Shown: positions 16,643 to 24,557 of the stretch, in pieces
Numbering within the stretch: position 1 is the stretch's first letter
Layout: every line of letters starts with the position of its first letter
Translations under genes and position numbers: made by a program
Assembly (NCBI RefSeq): GCF_029870285.1
Contig: NZ_JACSYA010000002.1
Coordinates: 124,001-188,000 of the forward strand
DNA: 64,000 bases
DNA from: Delftia sp. PS-11
GTDB lineage: Bacteria > Pseudomonadota > Gammaproteobacteria > Burkholderiales > Burkholderiaceae_C
Reading direction: 5' to 3'
The notes under the pieces: generated by a model
Told to the model about the DNA's origin: nothing
The model's database searches: none
The model's input: the letters and a program-made list of their open reading frames with translations, nothing else

Positions 16643-17221
16643 ATGAGCCTGATACAAATCCGCCGGACTGCTTTGACGCTCGAGACGGTCTATCACGAAA
16701 ACGGTCCTGCGCCCGCCGTGCCGCTGCGCCAGGGCTGCGCGCTTGCCGTGGTGCGCAACCCCTACGCCGGGCGCTATGAGCCCGATCTGCTGCCCTTCAT
16801 GTCGCAGCTGCGCGAGCTGGGCCGCCAGCTGGCGACCGAGCTGGCCACCGCGCTGGGAACGCCCAATGTGGAGGCTTATGGCAAGGGCGCCATCGTCGGC
16901 GTGGCGGGCGAGCTGGAGCATGCCGCCTTGTGGCACGAGGCGGGTGGCTGGGCCGTGCGCGAAGTGCTGGGCGAGCCCAAGGCCATCGTGCCGGCGAGCA
17001 AGGCCGTGGCTGCCACGGGCTACCGGCTCATGGTGCCGATGCATTGCATCCACGCGGCTTATGTGCGCAGCCATTTCAATGCCATGGAGATGGGCCTGCA
17101 GGACGGCCCGCGCCCCGACGAGATCGTGTACGGCCTGGTCATGGCCACGGGCGGGCGCATCCATTCGCGCATTGGCGGCCTGAGCATCGACAACATCAGC
17201 GTTCACGACGGACAACGCTAA
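16643..17221 (+). CDS. amino acid synthesis family protein (DUF1185)
   Basis: This is a 192-residue protein of the DUF1185 family, named 'amino acid synthesis' without a proven biochemical role. Visible landmarks are VVRNPYAGRYEPDL near residue 40, EAYGKGAIVGVAGELEHAA, and KPATGYRLM-like and MEMGLQDGPRPDE segments later. It follows the Bug gene after three bases and precedes the VOC gene. Family members often sit in catabolic operons, as here. No catalytic motif can be named. Confidence 0.8.
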   Translation: MSLIQIRRTALTLETVYHENGPAPAVPLRQGCALAVVRNPYAGRYEPDLLPFMSQLRELGRQLATELATALGTPNVEAYGKGAIVGVAGELEHAALWHEAGGWAVREVLGEPKAIVPASKAVAATGYRLMVPMHCIHAAYVRSHFNAMEMGLQDGPRPDEIVYGLVMATGGRIHSRIGGLSIDNISVHDGQR

Positions 17222-17237
17222 ACACCAAGGATTTACC

Positions 17238-17786
17238 ATGAATGTCACCCGACCCACACCCGCCCATTTCGGCATCTTTGCGTACGACATCGACCGCATG
17301 GTGGACTTCTACGTGTCGGTCTTTCGCCTGACCATCACCGACGAAGGCATTGGCAAGAATTTCGGCAACCGGCTGGTGTTCATGAGCGCCACGCCGGACC
17401 AGCATCACCAGTTCGTGATCTCCGCAGGCCGCTCGCAGCAGTCGCCCGTGAGCACCGTGATGCAGCTGTCGTTCCTGGTGCCCGACCTGGCCGAGCTGCG
17501 CCTGAACCGCGACATGGCGCTGGCCAAGGGAGCCACCGAGCTGCGCCCCATGAACCACGGCAATGCGTGGTCGCTGTACTACTTCGATCCCGAAGGCAAC
17601 CGCGTCGAGGTGTATCTCGATACGCCGTACTACGTGGCCCAGCCCTATGGCGAGCCGCTGGATCTGGACAAGTCCGAAGAGCAGCTGCTCAGCGAGACGT
17701 ACCAGATGGTGAAGGACGATCCGACCTATATGCCGCTGGCCGACTGGCAGGCGCGTTTTCTCAACCGTGGCGCCGGGCGTGCCTGA
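17238..17786 (+). CDS. VOC superfamily (glyoxalase/extradiol dioxygenase-like) protein
   Basis: This 182-residue single-module metalloenzyme has a likely metal histidine in PAHFGIFAYDI near the N-terminus and a glutamate in GNRVEVYLDTPYYV, the usual VOC ligand positions. The second histidine may lie in QHHQFVI. The C-terminal tail beyond residue 140 resembles that of catechol-2,3-dioxygenase-like proteins. Possible roles are ring cleavage, isomerisation or glyoxalase-type chemistry. An AAGGA ribosome site precedes the ATG. Its neighbours (aldehyde dehydrogenase, tautomerase, FAH) would fit an extradiol pathway. Confidence 0.8.
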   Translation: MNVTRPTPAHFGIFAYDIDRMVDFYVSVFRLTITDEGIGKNFGNRLVFMSATPDQHHQFVISAGRSQQSPVSTVMQLSFLVPDLAELRLNRDMALAKGATELRPMNHGNAWSLYYFDPEGNRVEVYLDTPYYVAQPYGEPLDLDKSEEQLLSETYQMVKDDPTYMPLADWQARFLNRGAGRA

Positions 17787-17799
17787 GGCAGGAGCGGGC

Positions 17800-19239
17800 A
17801 TGAAGAGCAATTTCATTGGCGGCGCATGGGTCGATGGCGCCTCTGCGGTGGACAACATCAATCCCTCGGATACCCAGGATGTGATCGGCGCCTATGCACA
17901 GGCGGATGCCGCGCAGGCGCGCAGCGCGGTGGATGCTGCCGCAGCGGCCTTCGGGCAGTGGAGCCTGAGCACGCCGCAGCAGCGCTTCGAGGTGCTGGAC
18001 AAGGTGGGCAGCGAGCTGCTGCTGCGCAAGGAGGAGCTTGGCGATCTGCTGGCGCGGGAAGAGGGTAAGACCCTGCCCGAGGCCATCGGCGAGGTGGGCC
18101 GTGCGGGCCAGGTTTTCAAGTTCTTCGCGGGCGAGGCGCTGCGCTGCGCGGGCGAGGTGCTGCCTTCCGTGCGCCCGGGCATTGGCGTGGAGATCACCCG
18201 CGAGCCCATCGGCGTGGTGGGCCTGATCACCCCCTGGAATTTTCCCATCGCCATTCCGGCGTGGAAGATCGCGCCTGCGCTCGCCTATGGCAATACGGTG
18301 GTGTTCAAGCCTGCCGAACTCGTGCCCGGCTCTGCCTGGGCGCTGGCCGAGATCCTCTCGCGCAGCGGACTGCCCGCAGGCGCATTCAACCTGGTGATGG
18401 GGCGTGGCGCCGTGGTCGGCCAGGCCCTGGTGGAGGACCCGCGCGTGGCCGGCATCAGCTTCACGGGCTCGGTCGGCACGGGCCAGCAGCTGGCGCGTGC
18501 CTGCGTGGCGCGCGGCGCAAAGTTCCAGCTGGAGATGGGTGGCAAGAACCCCATGGTGGTGCTGGACGATGCCGATCTGGACGTGGCGGTGAACTGCGCG
18601 GTGCAAAGCGCCTTTTTCTCCACCGGGCAGCGCTGCACCGCAGCGAGCCGGCTGATCGTCACGGAGGGCATCCACGACCGTTTCGTCGATGCCGTGGTGG
18701 CGCGCCTGCGCCAGCTGCGCATTGCCAACGCGCGCAGCGCAGGCACCGACATCGGCCCTGTGGTGGATGAGCGCCAGCTGGGCATCGATCTGCAGTACAT
18801 CGCCGCTGCCAAAAGCGAGGGCGCGCACCTGGCCTTTGGCGGCGAGGCGTTCGGACACGATGCGCAGGGCCATCCGGGGTTTTACCTGCAGCCCGCGCTG
18901 TTCACCGGGACGCACAACAACATGCGCATCAGCCGCGAGGAAGTCTTCGGCCCCGTGGCCAACGTGATCCGTGCGCGCGACTACGAAGAGGCGCTGTCCA
19001 TCGCCAATGACACGCCATTCGGCCTGTCCAGCGGCATTGCCACCACCAGCCTCAAGTACGCCACGCACTACAAGCGCCATGCCCAGGCCGGCATGGTCAT
19101 GGTCAACGTGCCCACGGCCGGGGTGGACTACCACGTGCCCTTTGGCGGGCGCAAAGGATCGAGCATGGGGCCGCGCGAGCAGGGGCGGCACGCTGCCGAG
19201 TTCTTCACCACGATCAAAACTGCATACACCGCACCATGA
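17800..19239 (+). CDS. NAD(P)-dependent aldehyde dehydrogenase
   Basis: This 479-residue enzyme of the ALDH superfamily has cofactor-binding GLITPWNFP, a FTGSVGTGQ turn, the general base glutamate in LEMGGKNP, and the nucleophilic cysteine in FFSTGQRCTAASR. Length is standard. The start at 17800 follows a GGAGCGGGC ribosome site; an in-frame upstream GTG overlaps the VOC gene. The best guess is oxidation of a semialdehyde made by the operon. Closest in style are alpha-ketoglutaric or hydroxymuconic semialdehyde dehydrogenases, but the substrate is not proven. Its stop overlaps the next gene by four bases. Confidence 0.93.
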   Translation: MKSNFIGGAWVDGASAVDNINPSDTQDVIGAYAQADAAQARSAVDAAAAAFGQWSLSTPQQRFEVLDKVGSELLLRKEELGDLLAREEGKTLPEAIGEVGRAGQVFKFFAGEALRCAGEVLPSVRPGIGVEITREPIGVVGLITPWNFPIAIPAWKIAPALAYGNTVVFKPAELVPGSAWALAEILSRSGLPAGAFNLVMGRGAVVGQALVEDPRVAGISFTGSVGTGQQLARACVARGAKFQLEMGGKNPMVVLDDADLDVAVNCAVQSAFFSTGQRCTAASRLIVTEGIHDRFVDAVVARLRQLRIANARSAGTDIGPVVDERQLGIDLQYIAAAKSEGAHLAFGGEAFGHDAQGHPGFYLQPALFTGTHNNMRISREEVFGPVANVIRARDYEEALSIANDTPFGLSSGIATTSLKYATHYKRHAQAGMVMVNVPTAGVDYHVPFGGRKGSSMGPREQGRHAAEFFTTIKTAYTAP

Positions 19240-19820
19240 ACCACACGGATGCCCTTGACCGCGCTTTCACCCAGGCGCGCACCCATTCGGCTTTCAAGCC
19301 CGATGCCATCCCCGATGCAACGCTGCAGCAGCTGCAGCAGCTGTCGCAATGGGGCCCTACCGCCTTCAACAGCCAGCCGGCGCGCTATGTGTTCGTGCGC
19401 AGCAGCGAAGGCAAGCAAAAGCTGTCGGCCTGCCTGAGCCCGGGCAATGTGGCCAAGGTGGCTGCGGCGCCGGTGACGGTGATCGTGGCCATGGACACGC
19501 GCTTTTACGAGCACCTGCCCACGCAGTTCCCGCACAACCCCGGCCTGCGTGCCGGCCTGGAGGCAGATGCCGCGCGCGCCCACGCCACGGCGTTTCGCAA
19601 CAGCAGCCTGCAGGGGGCCTATCTCATGGTCGCGGCCCGCCTGCTGGGACTCGACTGCGGACCCATGAGCGGCTTTGATGCGCAGGCGCTGGACAACGCC
19701 TTTTTCCCGGATGGCCGCTGGCGCAGCAATTTCCTGGTCAACCTGGGCTACGGAGATGACAGCCAGCTGCACCCGCGCGGCCCGCGCCTGGACTTTTCCG
19801 AGTGCGCCACTTTTCTCTGA
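19236..19820 (+). CDS. nitroreductase-fold oxidoreductase (RutE/malonic semialdehyde reductase-like)
   Basis: This 194-residue FMN-type protein resembles RutE/HadB. Landmarks are WGPTAFNSQPARYVFV near residue 40 (FMN site), SSLQGAYLMVAARLLGLDCG, and GPMSGFD. RutE-type enzymes reduce malonic semialdehyde to 3-hydroxypropionate with NADPH. Here it is coupled to an aldehyde dehydrogenase by an ATGA overlap, so the two may take a shared aldehyde in opposite directions or act on different steps. No gene of uracil catabolism is nearby, so a plain RutE role is uncertain. Confidence 0.82.
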   Translation: MNHTDALDRAFTQARTHSAFKPDAIPDATLQQLQQLSQWGPTAFNSQPARYVFVRSSEGKQKLSACLSPGNVAKVAAAPVTVIVAMDTRFYEHLPTQFPHNPGLRAGLEADAARAHATAFRNSSLQGAYLMVAARLLGLDCGPMSGFDAQALDNAFFPDGRWRSNFLVNLGYGDDSQLHPRGPRLDFSECATFL

Positions 19821-19829
19821 GGACACACC

Positions 19830-20045
19830 ATGCCATTCATCGACGTGAAAATCATTGAGGGCGTGCTTGACCACGCCCAGCAACAGGCCCTGATTGCCGA
19901 ACTCACGGAGGCCGTGGCCCGCGTGGGCGGCGAAGGCATGCGCCCCATGACGCGCTGCGCCATCCAGGAAATCCGCAGCGGCCTGTGGGGTGTGGCCGGC
20001 AAGCCGCTGACCACCGAAATGGCCCGGCCCAAGCCCGCTTCCTGA
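19830..20045 (+). CDS. 4-oxalocrotonate tautomerase family protein
   Basis: This 71-residue protein starts Met-Pro (MPFIDVKIIEGV), which leaves the catalytic Pro-1 after Met removal. The layout is beta, helix (HAQQQALIAELTEAVARVGG), beta, as in 4-OT monomers of 62-77 residues, which assemble into hexamers. It would ketonise a dienol product, the usual step after meta-cleavage and semialdehyde oxidation. It is the last gene of the operon, ten bases behind the nitroreductase-like gene and just before a perfect hairpin. Confidence 0.85.
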   Translation: MPFIDVKIIEGVLDHAQQQALIAELTEAVARVGGEGMRPMTRCAIQEIRSGLWGVAGKPLTTEMARPKPAS

Positions 20046-20051
20046 GCACTG

Positions 20052-20092
20052 GGCAGCACCGTGCCCCGCGTGCAGCGGGGCACGGTGCTGCC
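20052..20092 (+). terminator. perfect 18-bp hairpin at the end of the catabolic operon
   Basis: GGCAGCACCGTGCCCCGC is followed by a 5-base loop (GTGCA) and its exact complement. The stem starts seven bases after the tautomerase stop. No T-run follows, so it is not a textbook terminator. It may end transcription by stem strength alone or protect the 3' end of the mRNA. Confidence 0.7.
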
Positions 20093-20259
20093 GATGGCCC
20101 CACGTTGGCTGGTGTGTGAGGAAACATCGGGCGCATTTCTTGGGCGCAAGATTATTCGTGCATTTGCGTCGGAATATTTACGCCTGTTAACAAATAAACT
20201 AAGATTAAGAGGTAAGCCTGCCAAAACCAGATCAACCATAAGCTCCCGAGGAGTTTCGA

Positions 20260-21654
20260 TTGCACCGCATTTCCCGTCTTGCGCGCTTTTCGCTGTGGTC
20301 ACGTGCAATTGCCTCGCTGGCGCTCTTGTCTCAAGCACCGATCGTTGCCGCACAGGGCGTTGGTGCAGCCGAATCGTTGGACCGGCAGGTGGAAAACGCT
20401 TTCCGCCAGGTCCTGAAAGCACCTGCATCCCAGGAAGCCGGGCTCAAATACGCACGATTGCTCATAGAGTCGGGCAATTACGAGGGGGGCGTTGCTGCGC
20501 TGGAGCGCTTGCTGCTCGTGCCCGACCCTTCACCATCGGTTCGCCTGGAGCTGGCGGTCCTGTATTACCGGATGGGCTCATACGGCATGTCCGAGACGCT
20601 GCTGCGCCAGGCGCTGGACGATGGCAGGCTGGAGGATGCCCAGCGCGCGCTCGCCCAGTCGATGCTCAGCGATACCTCAGCCCGCAATCAGCCTTCGCAG
20701 CTGACTGGCTTGATCATGTTGGGGGTGCGGCACCAGACCAACCCCAGCATGCGCAGCAATGAGGCGTGGGTTTACTCCGCTGGCACACAGGTGCCCTTGC
20801 TCAACCAGTTCAAGCCCCAGTCGGACACGGATACCCAGCTGACGGCCCGTATCGACCATCGGTACGACCTCGGGCTGCAAAACGAAGCGGCTGTGGTGAG
20901 CTCGCTGGTGGCGCAGGTCACCAAGTTCCAGTCATCCAGTGGAAGCCAGCTGCAGCCCAATCAGGTGGCGCCTTACAACCTGGCCTGGGGCGAGTTGACT
21001 ACGGGTATCCGTTTCAAGCCTGCTCCTGTGGCCTTGCCAGGCCTGCGCCTGCGCCCTTACCTGATTCTGGCGGAACTGGGCGCGCAGGGGCACCGCTATC
21101 TGAGCAGCAAAGGCGTAGGTCTGGATGCGCGGTTCCAGATCGATGAAAAAACCGCTGCAGGGGTGGTGTATGAACACCGCAACTACCGCTATGCAGAGCG
21201 TATTGACGTGCCCAATGCCAGCCTGCTTGGCGGGCCAGACAACAGCGTGCGCATGCTGCTGAGCCGTGAGGTCGCTCCAGGGCAGGTGGTGAGCGCTGAG
21301 CTTGGGCTGCGCTCGCACGGGGCCGGTGCCTCCTACTACGACTATGACAGCCCGGAGCTGCGTATGTCCTATCAGGCCAGCTTTGCGAGTCCATTTTCCG
21401 AGCGCAGCAGTTACTGGACCGGCACGCTGTGGACCAGTGCCTTGCAGCGCAAATATGGCGGTGCTGACCCTGGCGTCACGGCAGACCGCAGGCGCAAAGA
21501 CAATGAATGGCGCATCGGTGCGAACCTCTCGGTGCCTGTGAGCGAGCGCTGGTCTTTGCTGCTCCAGGTAGAACATGTTCGGATCGACTCCAACCTGCCG
21601 AACTATCAGGCCAGGAATACCGCAGTGCAGGGGGCGCTGGCCTACCGGTTCTGA
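20260..21654 (+). CDS. TPR plus beta-barrel outer-membrane protein (Slam/DUF560-like layout)
   Basis: This is a 464-residue protein starting at TTG, chosen because GAGGAG lies seven bases upstream and the N-terminus then reads as a signal peptide (about residues 1-32, ending VAAQG). Residues about 45-145 form helical TPR-like repeats (LKYARLLIESGNYEGGVAAL). From about 160 to the end, alternating amphipathic strands finish with a terminal Phe (ALAYRF), the outer-membrane sorting signal. This matches the TPR-then-barrel layout of surface lipoprotein assembly modifiers. It may export or assemble a surface product of the locus. It is paired with a FecR-domain gene. No Slam-type lipoprotein cargo is visible nearby. 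Confidence 0.7.
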   Translation: MHRISRLARFSLWSRAIASLALLSQAPIVAAQGVGAAESLDRQVENAFRQVLKAPASQEAGLKYARLLIESGNYEGGVAALERLLLVPDPSPSVRLELAVLYYRMGSYGMSETLLRQALDDGRLEDAQRALAQSMLSDTSARNQPSQLTGLIMLGVRHQTNPSMRSNEAWVYSAGTQVPLLNQFKPQSDTDTQLTARIDHRYDLGLQNEAAVVSSLVAQVTKFQSSSGSQLQPNQVAPYNLAWGELTTGIRFKPAPVALPGLRLRPYLILAELGAQGHRYLSSKGVGLDARFQIDEKTAAGVVYEHRNYRYAERIDVPNASLLGGPDNSVRMLLSREVAPGQVVSAELGLRSHGAGASYYDYDSPELRMSYQASFASPFSERSSYWTGTLWTSALQRKYGGADPGVTADRRRKDNEWRIGANLSVPVSERWSLLLQVEHVRIDSNLPNYQARNTAVQGALAYRF

Positions 21655-21715
21655 TGGATACCGTCATTTCTTCCCTATCGGGCAAGTTCACTATCGATTT
21701 CTCCAGGAGTTCGCA

Positions 21716-22564
21716 ATGAGCCCACCCTTTTACCAAGACTGGTGGCTTGCCGCTGCCTTGAGCGCTACCGCACTGCCAGCGGGCAGCGCATTTGCCACAA
21801 CACCCTCCCCATCGCCCATCGGCGTGGTGACTGCCTCTGCGCAGGGCGATGCCGGCCAGGGCCAGGTGTTGCATGTCATCGGCAACGATGTCTCTTCAGG
21901 CCAGCGCCTGCAGACCAGCGAAGCCGGATCGCTGCACATTCTGCTGCTCGACCAGTCCGCACTGACGCTGGGGCCTGATTCCGAGTTGACGATTGATGAG
22001 TTCACCTATGACGCAGATACGCGCCAAGGGCAGATCCGTCTCGGTCTGCTCAAAGGGGCTGTGCGTTTTGTGGGGGGGCACATCAGCAAGAATAACGCAG
22101 TGGTCATCACCACGCCTTCCAGCACGGTGGAGGTGACAGGAGGGATCAGCCTTGTTTCTGTTCGGGGCAACCAGACCCAGGCGACGTTCCTTTTTGGGCA
22201 GCAGATGCGTGTCAGCAATCCATCCGGAACCCAGTCTGTGACCCGTCCTGGATTTTCTGTCACCAGCAGTTCGCAGACCCCGCCATCGGCTCCCACGCAG
22301 AGCACAACCGAGCAGTTGCAAGCGCAGCTGACTCAGATTGATCGTTCGAACGTGGAGCCCCAAGAGATCCGGCCACAGCTGGCGCAGGCGACGACCCATG
22401 ACGCGGACCCATTCCGCAGCAGCAACCGCATTCCTCCGAACAATCTCCAGCAGCAACTGGCCCCAGACCGGGTGCAGACATCGGCACAGAACCAGGTTCA
22501 GGCCAATCCCAATCTGACACTGAGCAACTTGCTCAGCAGCGGTGCCAGCACCATACAGTCCTGA
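21716..22564 (+). CDS. FecR-domain secreted/periplasmic protein
   Basis: This 282-residue protein has a signal peptide ending near AFA (residue 24). A FecR domain spans about residues 40-160: VSSGQRLQTSEAGSLHILLL, LTLGPDSELTIDEF, and KGAVRFVGG are the diagnostic strands. The remaining 120 residues are Gln/Ser/Thr/Pro-rich and probably disordered. Unlike sigma regulators of the FecR family it has no transmembrane helix and no sigma factor beside it. Such stand-alone proteins often accompany outer-membrane export genes. CCAGGAG precedes the ATG, and it probably shares a transcript with the TPR-barrel gene. Confidence 0.82.
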   Translation: MSPPFYQDWWLAAALSATALPAGSAFATTPSPSPIGVVTASAQGDAGQGQVLHVIGNDVSSGQRLQTSEAGSLHILLLDQSALTLGPDSELTIDEFTYDADTRQGQIRLGLLKGAVRFVGGHISKNNAVVITTPSSTVEVTGGISLVSVRGNQTQATFLFGQQMRVSNPSGTQSVTRPGFSVTSSSQTPPSAPTQSTTEQLQAQLTQIDRSNVEPQEIRPQLAQATTHDADPFRSSNRIPPNNLQQQLAPDRVQTSAQNQVQANPNLTLSNLLSSGASTIQS

Positions 22565-22610
22565 TGGCTGTCTGATTTCTGCCGAGTCTTCCTGAGTCCG
22601 TCTGGCCCAC

Positions 22611-23666
22611 ATGCGTGTTCTTTTCGTTTCGAACTATCCTCATCTGCCAGAAATCCATGGTGGGCTGCAAACCACTACGCATGACCTGTGCCTTGCCATC
22701 AAGGCGCTGGGCGCAGAAGCGGCCGTGCTGTGCGGCAGGCTTCACGCAGACGGGCGCCACGGCGCTGCAGATTGTGACGAACAGCTGGGCTATCTGGTCA
22801 TGCGCGCGGATGATCCAGAAAGAAACCTGGCAATGGCAGCCGCTGCCTGGAATGCCAGCATCATCGTCGTGCAAAGCGGCACCACGCTATTGCCCATGAT
22901 TGTCAGCAGCCTGGCCACAGGGCGGCCTACGGCGGTGTACCTGCACAATGTCGAAGTACACCAGCTGGCGGGGACGCTGGTGCCCGACCCGTCGCTGCTT
23001 TATTTGGCCAACTCCCGTTTTACTGCCGAACGCTGGCGTGCGCTCAGCGGCATTGAATGCTGCATCGTACCGCCGGTCGTTGACCCTGAGGACTATCTGG
23101 CCGCCAGCGCTGGCGACAAGGTGCTGTTCGTCAACCCCTCTCCCATCAAGGGTGTCGAGATCCTGTTTTCCCTGGCAGCCCAGTGTCCGGACATTCCATT
23201 CCTTGTCGGCGAGAGCTGGAATCTGGATCCGTACTGGCGGGAGCATTGCATGCGCCGGGCGCATGCACTGGGCAATATCGAGTGGCAGGCTCCTACCCGT
23301 GATATGCGCGCGTTTTATGCACAAGGGCGCATGCTGCTGATGCCTTCGGTCTGGGAGGAGTCCTTTGGCAGAACCGTACTTGAGGCACAGCTCAACGGTC
23401 TGCCCGTGCTGGCCAGCAATCGGGGCGCGTTGCAGGATCTGGTGGGTGGCGGCGGATTGGCCCTGGACCCGCATGCACCGCTTGAGGAGTGGACGCTGGC
23501 GCTGCGCCAGCTGTATGCATCGCCGCAGCCCTGTGCCGATATTGGCCGCCATCAGGCGATGACACATGTTGCATCCACTCCGCTGATCGTGGGGAATATG
23601 CTCACAGCGCTGGCCCTGCATGCCAGTGCAAATTCACCGGCATCTGCCCCATTGCGCCAGGGCTGA
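22611..23666 (+). CDS. GT4-family glycosyltransferase
   Basis: This 351-residue protein has a GT-B fold. The N-terminal domain begins MRVLFVSNYPHLPEIHGGL, with the glycine-rich acceptor loop HGG typical of GT4. The C-terminal domain has the sugar-nucleotide motif WEESFGRTVLEAQLNGLPVL, giving the E-x7-E pair, then ASNRGALQDLVG. No membrane segment is evident, so it acts in the cytoplasm or at the inner leaflet. Donor and acceptor sugars are unknown. It starts the glycan-building part of the locus, 46 bp after the FecR gene. Confidence 0.88.
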   Translation: MRVLFVSNYPHLPEIHGGLQTTTHDLCLAIKALGAEAAVLCGRLHADGRHGAADCDEQLGYLVMRADDPERNLAMAAAAWNASIIVVQSGTTLLPMIVSSLATGRPTAVYLHNVEVHQLAGTLVPDPSLLYLANSRFTAERWRALSGIECCIVPPVVDPEDYLAASAGDKVLFVNPSPIKGVEILFSLAAQCPDIPFLVGESWNLDPYWREHCMRRAHALGNIEWQAPTRDMRAFYAQGRMLLMPSVWEESFGRTVLEAQLNGLPVLASNRGALQDLVGGGGLALDPHAPLEEWTLALRQLYASPQPCADIGRHQAMTHVASTPLIVGNMLTALALHASANSPASAPLRQG

Positions 23667-23756
23667 GGCAGCGCCTGTGTGGCGTGCAAGCGTGCTGTCT
23701 GCCTGCTTCCCGGCCATGCGGGCCTGTGCCAGCACATCCTAAAGGACTTCTTCCAT

Positions 23757-24548
23757 ATGCCCGCTTCCCCGAACGCTGCATCTTTGTTCAAGACATATCC
23801 GCGTCCGTTGCGCGAGGACTGCTGCTTTTACCATTCCTTTTCCTTGCCAGATGGCGAGGTCATCGGGCAATGGGATTTGCGTGCCAATACAGCACAGTAT
23901 CTGGGCAACATCGAGTTCGGTCATCGAACTGTCCTGGAAGTCGGTCCGGCCAATGGTTTCCTGTCTTTTCATATGGAAAAGCAGGGAGCCCAGGTGACCT
24001 GTGTGGAGCCACCGCTTTCTTATTTGTGGGATGCTGTTCCGTTCGAGGGAGAGGATCTGAATACATGGCGCCGCGATTTTTCTGCTGAAATTCAACGCGT
24101 ACGCAATACATTCTGGTATGTGCACCACTTGGAGCAGTCGAATGTCAGGCTGATCGAAACAGATCCCTATGACATTCCTGCAGATGCGGGCCAGTTTGAT
24201 ATTGGCCTGCTGGCATCGGTGCTGCTGCATTGCCGGCGGCCATTTGATCTGCTGGAGAGTGTGGCCAGGCGTGTCCGAAAAACCATGGTTGTCACGGAGG
24301 TGTGGAACCCTACCCTGGGCGATGGGCCTCAGTGCATGCTGTTGCCGCACCAGGGCCACAAACAATTGCATACCTGGTGGCATTTCACGCCGCAGTTCTT
24401 CATTTCTGCACTGGGGATACTGGGCTTTACCGAGGCACGGGTGACATTCCATACCCAGCAGCAGCCCACTGAAAACCGGGAGGTGCAGTTTTTCACGGTG
24501 GTCTGTGAGCGCAGCGCAGACAGCGTGCCCGTTCAGCTTCGTGCCTGA
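23757..24548 (+). CDS. SAM-dependent methyltransferase (class I)
   Basis: This 263-residue protein has the SAM-binding motif I TVLEVGPANGFLSF and the acidic residue of motif II in VTCVEPP. Motif IV-like FDIGLLASVLLHCRRPFDLL follows. The layout resembles small-molecule or sugar methyltransferases, also the CmoB-like group. The start at 23757 has AAAGGA upstream. It lies nine bases ahead of the giant glycosyltransferase gene, so methylation of a sugar in the same glycan is the likely role. The methylated position cannot be told. Confidence 0.82.
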   Translation: MPASPNAASLFKTYPRPLREDCCFYHSFSLPDGEVIGQWDLRANTAQYLGNIEFGHRTVLEVGPANGFLSFHMEKQGAQVTCVEPPLSYLWDAVPFEGEDLNTWRRDFSAEIQRVRNTFWYVHHLEQSNVRLIETDPYDIPADAGQFDIGLLASVLLHCRRPFDLLESVARRVRKTMVVTEVWNPTLGDGPQCMLLPHQGHKQLHTWWHFTPQFFISALGILGFTEARVTFHTQQQPTENREVQFFTVVCERSADSVPVQLRA

Positions 24549-24557
24549 CCATGTCCC

